DNA of 64,000 nucleotides from the NCBI GenBank assembly GCA_951812925.1, contig OX638370.1, positions 81,264,004 through 81,328,003 on the forward strand, given 5' to 3'. Every line of letters begins with the position of its first letter. The first letter of the stretch is position 1. This document shows, one piece after another, positions 23,400 through 34,109 of the stretch. A program made the translations under genes and the position numbers. This DNA is from Calliopum simillimum (Eukaryota > Arthropoda > Insecta > Diptera > Lauxaniidae). The notes under the pieces are model-generated. The model did no database searches, was not told where the DNA came from, and was given only the letters and a program-made list of their open reading frames with translations.

Positions 23400-24120
23400 C
23401 CGTGGCTTGTAAGTGGAAATAACGCCCAAAAACAAAAACGAAATAACGCCCAAATTATTTTTACATAAATTTTGGGCAATAATCACTTTGGAAATAACGC
23501 CCAAAATTTATTGGCGTTAGGAAATAACGCCCAATGAAAAAACAACCAAAACGAAACGAAATAACGCCTAAAAAATATGAAATAGCGCCCAAAACAAAAA
23601 CAAAATAATGCCCGAATTATTTTCATATAGATTTGGGCGATAAACACTTTAGAAATAACGCCCAAAATTTTGGCTTTATTTCGTTGTTTCTATGGCGTTA
23701 TTTCATACAAATAAATTCTGGGCGCTATTAGGTTTTTTTTTTATGGGAGTTACTTTGTTTTATTTTTAAAAAACGAGATAATGCTCAAAAAATGAAATAA
23801 AGCCCATATTTTTGAAATAAAGCCCATATTTTTGGGCTTTATTTCCAAAATGTTTATCGTCCAAATCTACATGAATAAAATTCGGGCATTATTTCATTTT
23901 ATTTGGTTTTTGTTTTTGAACGATATTTCATTGGACGTTATTTCCTAACGCCAAATTCATTTACATAAAATAATTTGGACGTTATTTCGCTATTGTTTGA
24001 CTACGCTCAAATTTATATGAAAATTGTTTGGATTTTATTTCATTCTTTTTTTTGGGCGTCATTTCAAATTGTTTGGGCGTTATTTTTTTTTTTTTGGGCT
24101 TTATTTCCTAACGCCAAAAA
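23400..24120. repeat. Palindromic field of GAAATAACGCCC words
   Basis: The word GAAATAACGCCCAAA (or one-base variants) occurs about seven times forward between 23413 and 23665. Its inverse, GGGCGTTATTTC or GGGCTTTATTTC, occurs about as often between 23690 and 24110. Spacers differ in length (roughly 20-90 bases) and include their own short inverted pairs. The whole is a large imperfect palindrome centred near 23750-23820. No coding frame or transposase is seen, and it does not look like a regular satellite because the period is not constant. Confidence 0.75.
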
Positions 24121-24269
24121 TGTATGTATCCAAACAATAATATCCATTATTACATACGTTAAAATCAGATCCAGTTTTTATATAATAAATAATACCGTTT
24201 CTGTTTTTTTGCATATTGAACTTAATGTAAACTTCTTCCAAAAATCTCTTAAAAAACGCTAAGGTTGAA

Positions 24270-24700
24270 CAAAGTGTATCTTAAAAACTGAATTGTCCAA
24301 ATTTTAGAAAGTTTTATTTGGTCTATTTCCCCAATATTGGCATGCTTAGATATAAAGGAAGTCAGGATCGTCAATAAAAAAATCCCTTTTTTTATTTTAA
24401 AAATTCACGAACCTTACACTCAGTAGATTACAACTTAAAAGTTTTATGGAGTTTTTTAACGGCTCATTTTAGTGTTTAATATAAATTTCTCTAAAGGTTT
24501 TCCCACCCTATTCACACCGCATTTTGGAGAACAATGAGTTTTTCTTCAGCGTTCTTCCAGTTTTATAAAACTTAAAACAACTAATATATTTGTGGTAAAG
24601 CCCTAAAATTCGATATTTGAGGCAATATTTATTGACACTATCTACCAATTTGCGCCAATTTGGATTCGCCGACCCCAAAATATACAAGTTAATATATAAT
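24270..24700. repeat. Dispersed repeat, related to 42.0-44.3 kb
   Basis: Shared segments with 42.1-42.4 kb include AAAAGTTTTATGGAGTT, CACACCGC, GAGTTTTTCTT and AAATTCGAT, in the same order. Similarity is patchy, suggesting old copies. Identity of the family is unknown. Confidence 0.5.
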
Positions 24701-24834
24701 TATTTCCGGAAAAATATACAAAGACTTATTTCTGTTTAGAATCTTCATTATAAGACCAAAAGTGACAGTCGTTCAGTAAAATTTCATGAAAAAATCTCAA
24801 CTTTTTCTAGACTCGTCGAGATATGGGATAATAA

Positions 24835-25042
24835 TCACACTTACCATGGATTTCCATTTTGGTTCGATCTAAATCTAGTCGAAATTTTGTTATCGTATAT
24901 TTTGACATCCAGATTCGAAAATTTTTGCAACCTAAATGAATTAGGAAATTTAACTTTGGTTGCAAAAATGTTCAATTCCGATCCAAATATATGATAGCAA
25001 AAACACTCTATTCGATTAAGTTCGAATTGGATGATAAGTGTG
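24835..25042. mobile_element. Possible 208-bp palindromic MITE
   Basis: TCACACTTACCAT on the left pairs with ATGATAAGTGTGA on the right. The interior shows extended imperfect complementarity (GGTTCGATCTAAATC, TTTTTGCAACC and inverses). Non-coding. Target duplication not determined. Confidence 0.45.
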
Positions 25043-25357
25043 AATATTCTGCGTCTTTTTTAAGCATTTTCCCTCACATTTTGCGACCTTATAAAAATTA
25101 TTTTGATATTTTCAACATTTTTGTAATTATTCTTTTTGCTAGTCTTAGAAGAATTTTGAAATAATTTTCTCTGTTCCACAATGACGCACTCTTAAAAGTA
25201 CGGAAACGCGAAATTCGATTTATTTTCAATGCATTTAATTTATGCCCCACTCCGCACTAAAGTTCCTCTATTGCTACTCGTATACCTCGCTAAGTAAGTT
25301 TCTCTTTCTATCCTGCTTACCGTCCTCTGCTTTCTTCATTCGCTCTAAGACTTTTTT

Positions 25358-25468
25358 ATGACCAGGAAGACGCTTAGCGGTCGTTCACCAAGATTTGTGG
25401 CTTTAATAGCACGAAGGAGCAGTTCAACACAGCGTGAGCAATCGACTGTGAGTGCACACCGGAAATAA
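25358..25468 (+). CDS. Weak candidate first coding exon of an unknown host gene
   Basis: ATG at 25358-25360 opens a basic, serine-rich frame (start MTRKTLSGRSPRFVALIARR) that reaches GTGAGT at 25448-25453, a strong fly donor in phase 0 after 30 codons; unspliced it stops at 25468 after 36 codons. Upstream is GTAAGT near 25293, then pyrimidine-rich sequence ending CTAAG at about 25349, which would be a typical short fly intron of about 60 bases in a 5' UTR. The stretch is less AT-rich than its surroundings. I do not recognise the protein, and no downstream exon was identified. Chance occurrence is quite possible. Confidence 0.25.
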   Translation: MTRKTLSGRSPRFVALIARRSSSTQREQSTVSAHRK

Positions 25469-26206
25469 ACGATAATAAAAGTGTGTGTGCGTGTGTGACT
25501 ACTACGTTTAAAAAGCGTTACAATGAACATTTTATTTTTTTGATTTGTGAACTTTATTGTCGTGAATTTCATGCATCTCAGCGTGATCTAGTTATTTATA
25601 GAGAACTGCTGAGTTGACTTGAAAAATTTTTCCGCATGAACTGTATAAATCAACAAATATCGTCTTGTTTTTATAGCAGCCATTAGCAAGGAGTTGAAAG
25701 TTCAAAGGACACAAAATGAATTTTTATAGTTTCATATGAACTTCTTGCGCTCGCATGTGTGAAGCATGACATAAATTTGTGATTTTTAAATCACACGACG
25801 GAAACATTGTATGCAGTATGCATTTGATATGATTTTCTTCTTGTAACTTTGATGGAAACATCTTTATTATCTTTTTAGTCTTTTGGTAAAATTAAACTAA
25901 TTTTTGGTCAGTTTTTTACAATTTACACTTTTGATTGGTTAAATAAAATAAGGTGAACTCGTTATTATTAATGCCATCGAATTCAAATACTCTTGCATAA
26001 CAGATAGTAGTTTTTTGAAAACAATAATATACATAATATACAATGTAATACACACAGAAATTAAGTAAAATAATGACCTGTAGCAAACTAAAGCATTCAG
26101 ATATCTTATGCAACTTTCGTACAAGAAAGTTGTTATTCACCAATTCCACTAGTTCACAAACTAATATTTTTTTCAGTGATCTGATTTCTGTTATAAAATT
26201 CTTATA
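25469..26206. other. No further gene recognised
   Basis: AT-rich sequence with overlapping short frames on both strands near 25.92-26.26 kb. None shows a recognisable domain. Confidence 0.4.
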
Positions 26207-27210
26207 CAGGGTGTATTGCATAAGGTTAAGAAGCTTCTTGGAGATGATAGAGGAGGCCTAGACTAACAAAAAAATGCTCCTGGAGAGGGGGGTCTAAAAT
26301 GTACCCCTGAGGAGTTATGGAGTTAAAACTGAATTTCTGACTTGTTTATTGGATCAATTTAACGTTATAGAGAAAACATTTCTATGGCAAAGTTTTAGCT
26401 AGTCGTACGAACTTTTAGAAAGTGTATATGGTTTATAGAATTAAGAGAATTTTGAAAAGTTCTGGACCTTTAAAGTTGATATTTTAATTTTTTTCCCATT
26501 TTTTGGCTTTTGCGGCAATTTTAGTATGAAAAAGGTCAAATTATTATAACCTTTTATAATTTTTTTTGAAAACCTCGTTTTCTTTAATTTGGTGGTACAT
26601 TTATCTTACCAATATGTAAGTTTGAGGCCGAAAAAAAAATATTTTTCTATGTAACACACGGGCTTCTCGCATGCGTTGCGCTGCATATGATGTGTGAGCT
26701 GCATACGCTACCCTTTTTCTAAGTAGCGGAGCCTTCAAACGGATTGTTCTTGAAAAGTATTTTTTTTCTGACCTCCATCCAACAAATTAGTATGATAAAT
26801 GTACTACTTAAAATAAAGAAAACTAAACGAGAATTTCAAAAAAAATTATAAATGGTTATATTAATTTTACCTTTTTCATACTAAAATGGCCGCCAAATTT
26901 AAAAAATGGGGAAAAAATTAAAATATTAACTTTAAAGGTCCAGAACTTTGCAAAATCCATTTAAGCCCTATAAACCATATACACTACCTAAAAGCCCTTA
27001 TAATTAGCTAAAACTTTGCAATAGAAACGTTTTCTCTAGGACGCTTAGGTGATCCATGAAAATGTTTTTTCTGAAACAAGTCAGAAAATCAGTTTTAACA
27101 TTATAACTCCTCAGGAGTACATTTTAGACCCTCCTCTGTGCGCAAGTTTTTGTTAGTCTAAGCTTTCTCTATCACCTCACAGAAGCTTCGTAACCTTATG
27201 CAATACACCA
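26207..27210. mobile_element. About 1.0-kb TA-flanked fold-back element, copy 2
   Basis: This is a second copy of the 19.6-kb element: left end CAGGGTGTATTGCATAAGG after TA (26205-26206), right end CCTTATGCAATACACCA before TA (27211-27212), the last bases being degraded. The same internal blocks occur in order (GGAGGCCTAGAC, GACTTGTTT, the GGGCTTCTCGCATGCGTTGC centre, and inverse blocks). It is slightly longer than copy 1. Non-coding. Confidence 0.8.
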
Positions 27211-27639
27211 TACATATTTATCAGTAGCTGATTGTGAAAACATTTTTTTTTTTATGAATACGAGAGGGAATGATCTCATTAAATCACAAATATCTCGTAC
27301 ACCAGTAAGGTCGTATTAAAACGCAAGACATCAGTTTAATGGTAACGAAGTATTACATAAACGTTTTGTATATTATTTTTTGGTTAGCTATTAAATTTGA
27401 TTATTACTTAATCAACATTTCGAGAAATTTCGTTTTTCTTTTGGAAAAATTTAAAAATTGATTTTCTCAATTTGGAAATTTCTTAAAAAAAAAGCCTGAT
27501 CATGTTTTTCCGAAGAACGACATGCAGTTAAACTCTAAAAGTTGCAATACTTGTAAGTAACACTTGTATCCTTTTTACACAAAACAAAAATTGAGGAAAA
27601 CATACATCTCCGAAAAATGTATCAAAATATGCCTTTTTT

Positions 27640-28510
27640 GACCCCACACTTCACTTTAACTTCTGGAACATTTTTAAAGAATGAAGAAAAAAATTTCAGG
27701 GCTGCCATATTTTTTTTTTTTAATTTCCGCCTAAACAGTAGGTACCTACCTTTATTTAAAAAATTAAAATAAAATGTTAGTCTAAAAACGCTTAAATAAA
27801 CTTTTGAAAAATCCAATATAAATATTTAGAGTTGACACGTGGTTGTTTTCAAAAATTTATTTTGGACCTTACTTTTCTGACTAAATTTAAATTTTTGGTT
27901 TCAGAAACGCACAGATAAACTTTTTTAAAACTGTACAGACATTTTCGGAGTTGCGATATGCTTGTTTCAACACTTAATTCAACTTTCGGTGTTGCTTCCT
28001 GTTTTTGTTTTTTGTTTTTTTTTATATTTTTTTTTTTTTAACTTTAATTATGTACCAAAAATTAACAAAAAATGTGTTTTTTTTTTCATTACATTCGCCA
28101 TTACACACTAAAAAATTATCTAAGTTGTTAAAATTGATCGACGAAGTAACAAAAAAAAAAACCAAGTGGCAACCCTGAAAATTTTTGTACAATTTCAGAA
28201 AAGTTCATCTGAGCGTTTCTGAAACCAAAAATTTCAATTTAGTCAGAGATAGTAAGAATTTTATAAGATTTTCGAAAATAACCGGGTGGCAACCCTAAAA
28301 AATTATGTTGGATTTTTAAAAAGTTTATTAAATTGTTTTAAGACTAAATTTAAAAAAAAAATCGGGTGGCAACACTGAAAGTCTTGTAAAATTTAGAAAA
28401 GTTTATCTGAGCGTTTCTGAAATCAAAAACTTCAATTTAGTCAAAAAAAGTAAGAATAATGTAAGATTTTCGAAAATAACCAGGTGGCAACCCTAAAAAT
28501 ACACATTTCT
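27640..28510. repeat. Irregular tandem/inverted field with GGTGGCAACCCT words
   Basis: GTGGCAACCCTRAAAA (one copy with CACT) occurs at about 28165, 28286, 28367 and 28484, with shared intervening text (AAAAGTTYATCTGAGCGTTT, ACTTCAATTTAGTCA). Inverse versions (GACTAAATTTAAATTTTTGG, CGCACAGATAAACTTTT) lie at about 27880-27930. Spacing is about 80-120 bases. This is probably a local duplication array inside a palindromic element. No gene. Confidence 0.6.
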
Positions 28511-28547
28511 CTACGTTTTTTTAAGTATTTTATTACATTCAGGTTTA

Positions 28548-28632
28548 TGCCTCGATAGCCTCGTAAACTCGAATGGTTGTCAAAATCAATACAAATTTTG
28601 ACAGCCTTACGAGTTTGGAGGTTTTCGAAGCA
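28548..28632. repeat. 85-bp hairpin
   Basis: Arms of 39 bases (28548-28586 and 28594-28632) pair with few mismatches around a 7-base loop: TGCCTCGATAGCCTCGTAAA against the inverse of TTTGGAGGTTTTCGAAGCA. It could be a tiny MITE or a structured transcript. No target duplication is clear. Confidence 0.55.
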
Positions 28633-29376
28633 TTAACACGTTTTAAGGAATACCTTAACTGTAATAAAAATAAAAAAAACCGAATTCTTTAGTCAAATCG
28701 ATATAATTATCTTTAAAGTCTTAACATTTGAGGTGTATCATGTCCACACTACGAGAAATATTTTGCAGATAACTTCAACTCCGTATATTCCCTACATATC
28801 GATACATCCAACGTAAAAGTTTGTAACTCAAGTTACCAACTTTTTACGGGACAATGATTTTCGAAATTTTGCGTATTAGACTTTATCTTGTGTCAAATTT
28901 TGGTACCTCTAGCTTGAAATTTGAAGGGCTGGGAGCAATTTTTGAAGTTACAACCTAAGTATATTTTAGAGAGGTCTCCGTGCAAAAACTTGGCAATTTA
29001 AGTTGTTAACTTATATACGGGACAAAAATGACAAATTGCGTTGGTAACTTAACTTACAAAGTTATTAGTTAATTTTTCTTTAAAAATCAGTGGTTGTAAG
29101 TCCTATATACCAACATAATGTCCGTAAAATATTTTTTAATGGTAGTTGGCAAATTATGTTACCAACTTTTCTCATGGAACATTTGGTTGCTGAAAAGGAA
29201 CATTAGTTGGTAACTAGAGTTACAACTCATATGTATTAATTTTTATCCAAACTATAAGTTGAAACTGTTAATATCTCTGTAAATCAATTTGGAATATAGA
29301 CAACGATTTAATAGTCGAAAACCTTTATTTTGTCTACAGATCTCAAAAGTATTTATTCAATTTTTGTTTTACTGTT

Positions 29377-31490
29377 GTTGTTGTTGTTTATTTACTATCA
29401 TAAGTACAATATTAACATTAATAGTTACAAACTTTGAGAATTAATCCTATGGATTTTATAGCAAATGAGTTTAAATTTAATACTAATGATTAACAATTAA
29501 ATAAAACTAAAATTTATAGGAAAATGATTGCTAAAAACCTATAATAATATTACAATAACACTAGATAAATGAAATCATCAAGTCAGGTTATTCGTTCCAC
29601 TATAAAAAATAGAGGAACAAAAAACCTGTTTATTGTAAACTCCGTATAAGCGCGTAGTTTGAAAACCTGCATTTATTAAAAAATGATTTTATTGAATTGA
29701 ACTTTTAGTCATAAATTTGCAAAGATCGATTTACATATAAATCTATCAATGCATTTTTCTAACACATAATTATGACAAATCAATAAAATCAATTTTCAAT
29801 ATAAAATGTCATTAAGTAACACACTTAAAAAATTCTTAAAATTTATTAAAAAATAACATGCTCAAATCATTAATGACATTTGAAATCGTTTTTTCTTGTG
29901 CTATCGTATGCAACTCTGATGTTGAAAACCTTAGCGGTAAACCAAAAATTGTTTTTAAATTCTTATTTTGTATAACTTGAAGTCGTTTTAAATGAGTATT
30001 TGCACAATTTTTCCAAACGGGACAAGCATACGTCAGAATTGGCCTAATACATAATTTGTAAAGCAGCATTTTGTTTTTAATGCTTAGCTTAGATTTTTTG
30101 TTCATAAGCGAATAAAGACTTCTGCTGCATCTTGTTGCTTTAATGCAGATGCTTTCTATATGCTTTTTAAATATGAACTTCTCATCAAAAATAACTCTTA
30201 AATACTTGACTGAGTAAGAGAATGGTATTAAGTTCCCTTGCACTGAAAACGGTCTAGTGGGAATTCTCTTAGGAGATTTGTTAAAAGGAAATATTATAGC
30301 TTGGGTTTTCTCACTAATTTTAATTTTTTTAATTTTAATTTTCCATTTGTCAAAATATTTAGTAGCTTTGGACAGAGCACCCTGAATTTTTTTCACAATA
30401 GCATTAGATACTTTACCTGATATTATCAAAGCGCTGTCATCAGCACAAAAAGCTAAGTCAACATAAGGAGAAGATTTAAAGTCAGAAGTGTATAAAGAAT
30501 ATAAAAGCGGTGATAATGCTGAACCCTGTGGCACTCCGGCAGGAATTTGCCTTTCAGAGGAATTAAAACCCTCCACTTGCACGATAAAGAATCTATTAGT
30601 GAGAAAACTTTTTATAATTTTTATTAGGTACAATGGACAGTGTAAAATATTTAACTTATATATTAAGCCATCATGCCAAACAGAGTCAAAAGCTTTCTGT
30701 ATGTCTAAAAACACAATTCCAGTAGACTTTCTTATTCGTTTGTTTTCTTTAATAATATTAACCATTCTTTTGACTTGATGAGTTGTACTATGTTCCGCTC
30801 GGAATCCAAACTGAAATCTGTTTATAACATTGCTATCAAGAATAATTTTTTCAAAAATTTTGTCTAAACTGCTAAGTAAACTAATAGGCCGATAGCTGTT
30901 GGGTAGTTTTGGATCTTTGTCTGGTTTTAACATTGGTATAACCTTAGCCTTCTTAAATATTTGGGGGAAATAGGAAAACTTAAGGCAAAAATTAAATATT
31001 TTAACGAGAAAATTTAAAGCCGATTCTGGAAATTTTTGAGTAGAATATTATTAATTCCATCGAAACAAGGAGCTTTTCGATTCTTTAGATTATTTATAAT
31101 GCACAAGACTTCTACAACGTCAGTGAAGGATTGTAAATCTTCATTATGAACGTGAACACTATCCAGACCAGTTACATAACTATTGGCAAATCTGTCAATA
31201 GAGTGAGTAGAATTAGTAGACGTAGAATGGGCTTCAGAAAATTGGTCAGCTATAGCATTTGCTTTATCACCATGGCTTGTAATCTGACAATTGGCTTCCA
31301 TTAAAGTGGGGATGTTCTTCTTTTTTTTAGTAAAATATTTCGAAATCTTCCAAAAATTTTTACTACCTACCCTTAGCGTCGACAAAAATTTTGTCCATTG
31401 CTCATTTCTAAGGTTATTTATATGTAGAAATAGAAATTGGTTTTCTTGTTTTAACGAAAACAATACAAAAATGATCATAACTAAAAACTA
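29377..31490 (-). mobile_element. 5'-truncated Jockey-type LINE
   Basis: The unit consists of a reverse transcriptase frame (29836-31478, with one frameshift), a 3' UTR of about 450 bases, and a tail of CAA repeats at about 29377-29391 on the minus strand. It begins abruptly about 10 bases upstream of the recognisable coding region, inside the right arm of the older palindromic repeat. I could not identify a target duplication. Confidence 0.75.
29836..31478 (-). pseudogene. Jockey-type reverse transcriptase, frameshifted
   Basis: The downstream frame has SYRPISLLSSLDKIFEKII, FLDIQKAFDSVWHDGL (motif A), AGVPQGSALSPLLYSLY (motif B) and FCADDSALI (motif C, with Cys before ADD), then the thumb-like RPILTYACPVWKNCANTH and QNKNLKTIFGLP. 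The upstream frame carries NNLRNEQWTKFLSTL, GSKNFWKISKYF and KNRKAPCFDGINNILLKNF. The two frames join through a one-base frameshift near 31030-31036, probably a single deletion, because the downstream frame continues into PESALNFLVKIFNFCLKFSY. There is no endonuclease: the copy is 5'-truncated. Catalytic Asp residues survive, so inactivation is recent in relative terms. The family is Jockey-like by motif pattern. Confidence 0.9.
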
Positions 31491-31535
31491 TGATTTTCGA
31501 GTTACCAACTTTTACGTTGGACGTATCGATATGAG

Positions 31536-33390
31536 TAATTTTTACCCATTAATTAAAAAGGTATGAAAAATGAGACCTAAAACAAGGGAGTATTGATTCA
31601 GTATATAACACAGAAATATTTGCTATAAAATTTCCGCATTATCTATTATATTTTTAACAAATTGTTCTTAATTTTTAAGCATTTCTCGGCTTTGATGACC
31701 TCTAGTGAAATATTCCGTAGAGTACTTAAACTCATTATAGCCCATTGGTGAAATTTGGCAAGATGCTAATATTTATCTTATTTTCCTAGGCTTAGTTTAT
31801 CTAATTTGTAATTTGGGGTGGGGTAAGCTGCGCTAAAAACATATGCTTTCTTCGGCAAAGTTTCTCAAAACTATCAAAGTTTTTCAAAAAAAAGATTAAT
31901 TCAAAAATTGCGAGTATTAGTTAGTATATCATAATTTTGGCAAAAACAGACAATACTGTTTACTTACCTACTTTGGAATATAAAACTGGGAAATATTTTG
32001 TGATACTTTAATTGAAAATTTTCAACGTAGCAGTAAAAATATTCGATAAAATCCCAAACGAAATAAAAAAGCATTAGAAAAATGTTCACTCATGTGGCTC
32101 TTGAAATGTCAAAACGGAAAGTTTTATAAAAAGAATTCTCAGCACTCAACGGTACTTAAGTTATCATATTTCAATCCTAATTTAAAATGTCTGCAATATG
32201 AACTTTCACTCAAGATAACCAAATTTTTTTTCCTTTCCATTTTGAAGGACATAAATTTTGTACAACATTCCCATACAGCGTGAAAAACCAAGAAAAGAAC
32301 AAAAAATAAATAAATAAAAAATGAAAATGCTGTCACATTAAACATACAAATCCTTGTCAGTTTAACTGTTGCTTGACATTTTGATTAACGTGATTCGTTT
32401 CTCAGTTCAATTGAAAATTAATTTATTTTTTTAAATTACATAAAGAACATCACTGTATGGCTGTATATATTTAATAATATAGACATAAATACAGATTTTT
32501 ATACCCTACATATGGTATACATTTGTTTTAGTACACGTGGTAATATGCAGTTTTTTCCACTTCTTGCTTTTTAAAGGAAATCAAATTAATACACACTTGA
32601 AAATTATAGTTTACTTTTCTTACTTTTGATTTACTTTAATATTGATTTGAAAAATTTGAATTTTATTCCAAAAAAGTATGAAATTTATTCCAAAATAGTT
32701 TAAAACTAATACATTTTTTGGCATTGTTCTAAATAAATATTTATTGGTTTTAAAATTAAACTAAAATTTTTACTGTGTATTTATTTAATAAGTAAAGAAT
32801 AAATTGCGAAAAAAATTATACTAATTTCAAAAAGCACATATCACTGTTATAGTTTTTGGGACTTTTTTTTTTTTTTTTGGTCTGACGCGAAATATGTTAT
32901 TCTTACCAAATTGGAGTATGACAATTTCAGTGGTGCGAACCGTTTTGCTGGATAGCTTCAATCATACAAAATTTTCAAATGAAAATTTCATCTAGAAATG
33001 GGTATTTTTTATGAAGAATTTCATAAATAAATGATTTCTTATCAAATGCATATTATGAAGTTGCTAATTTTTTAATCAATTTTTCGGATACTTCCTCACT
33101 TTAAAGTTAATTTTTACTGAATTTTCTTAAAAATTTATATTTTTCTCATATATTTTGTAGGTTTATTCACAAAATCTAGAATTATGCTGTCACTTTTCAT
33201 ACGATCTTGTACCGCAAACGCTCGAAACTTCGGCAATAAAATATTGTAATTGGTAAGTTTTTTAGTCCGGAAAAATGCTTTATTGCGAGATATCCTTTTT
33301 TTAAAGGCTATTAACTTAAAAAATAGTGATCTCATTGAAAAGTAATTAAGGCACGACTTGCTAAAAATTAATTTTACTATTTACTGTTCC
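31536..33390. other. No gene recognised
   Basis: AT-rich. A TATACCCTACATATGGTATA segment near 32499 recalls the end of the mini-me-like elements but is too short to assign. No coding stretch. Confidence 0.4.
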
Positions 33391-33404
33391 TGTTGCATAG
33401 CTTT

Positions 33405-33718
33405 GTATGTATGTATTCTCCTTTAACTCCTAGGAGGAGCATAGGGCCAATTTTGTGGAGTTCTCTAACGGCTTGGTGTATTTTGCCTGGTTCATTTAGA
33501 GTTCGGACATTCCAAGAGCCGATGCGTGTTCGAGTTTTCATCGAAAGGATTTTAAAATTTTGAGAAACCATATTGGTTCCAGTTATAGGAGAATCATTCC
33601 TAACTATGCATGTTTCTTGCACCTCCAAATCCGATGTGCATGCTGCCGAGGCAGGTGGATTAACCACACTCTGGTGGGTACCACTTGGAGAGTTATTTCC
33701 CATCGTTTTCCGATCCAT
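33405..33718 (-). pseudogene. Start of RTE-type endonuclease frame fused to LINE tail
   Basis: The frame starts at the ATG at 33716-33718. Its N-terminal part is Pro/Ser/Thr-rich (QSVVNPPASAACTSDLE); the second part MKTRTRIGSWNVRTLNEPGK is the opening strand of the endonuclease of RTE-like LINEs. The frame then reads GPMLLLGVKGEYIHT across the 3' tail and would end just beyond the element. No catalytic residue beyond the first Asn of WNVR is present, so there is no enzymatic activity. Whether it is translated is unknown. Confidence 0.7.
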
Positions 33719-34095
33719 GCTTCATTAGTATAATCTTCTCGGCAACGCCCCACGCAGTAAGTTATAAGCTTAAAGCTGGATCCGGCAAGCGCTGCAAATA
33801 TAGTGGCCAAATTCACTTTTAATTTCAGCCGTCCAATCTGGAACAGACGCTGACCTGGGAGCCGCCCACTCTGGATCAGACGCTTCAGGATTTCGACAAG
33901 ATGCTTATTTTAAGGCGGCATCGACTCGCCTTGTCAGTGCCAGTTACGGGCATTGTGGGTTTTTCTTTCGAGGCGCAACGCTGTCCAACGCTACACCCTT
34001 CCACACCCTGGCTGGTCACCCGCTTTTAGTCGCCTTTTACGACAGGCATGCTGACCTCGGGCATATTCTGACCCCTTACCCGCAGGGGTAAATAA
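33405..34095 (-). mobile_element. 691-bp internally deleted RTE-type LINE (SIDE-like) with 14-bp duplication
   Basis: TGTTGCATAGCTTT flanks both sides exactly (33391-33404 and 34096-34109). On the minus strand the element starts TTATTTACCCCTGCGGGTAA, runs through a moderately GC-rich 5' region (GAGGTCAGCATGCCTGTCGT, GGCGACTAAAAGCGGGTGAC), enters the first residues of an AP-type endonuclease frame (RIGSWNVRTLNEPGK), and passes directly into the 3' tail GGCCCTATGCTCCTCCTAGG, AGTTAAAGGAG and TACA repeats. The rest of the endonuclease and all of the reverse transcriptase are missing. The exact duplication shows that this short form was itself inserted by target-primed reverse transcription, and is not a later deletion of a longer copy unless that deletion was purely internal. 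The tail equals the fragment in the mariner at 16148. Confidence 0.88.
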
Positions 34096-34109
34096 TGTTG
34101 CATAGCTTT

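Larger units (their letters stand above)
28795..31535. mobile_element. Palindrome-ended repeat with GTTACCAAC words, split by a LINE
   Basis: CATATCGATACATCCAACGT at 28795 is inverted at about 31516-31535 (ACGTTGGACGTATCGATATG), with GTTACCAAC/GTTGGTAAC just inside. Further GTTACCAACTTT-type words occur in both orientations between 28830 and 29230, including the repeated TTTACGGGACA. The LINE at about 29377-31490 lies inside, so the original repeat was about 630 bp. Non-coding; superfamily unknown. Confidence 0.6.

Noticed and set aside
23400..24120. CRISPR-like array
   Set aside because: The repeats are 12-15 bases, change orientation at the midpoint and have irregular AT-rich spacers, and the DNA is clearly from an insect genome.
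30488..30778. + strand frame opposite the Jockey-type reverse transcriptase
   Set aside because: Antisense of motif B and the surrounding RT; no independent evidence.
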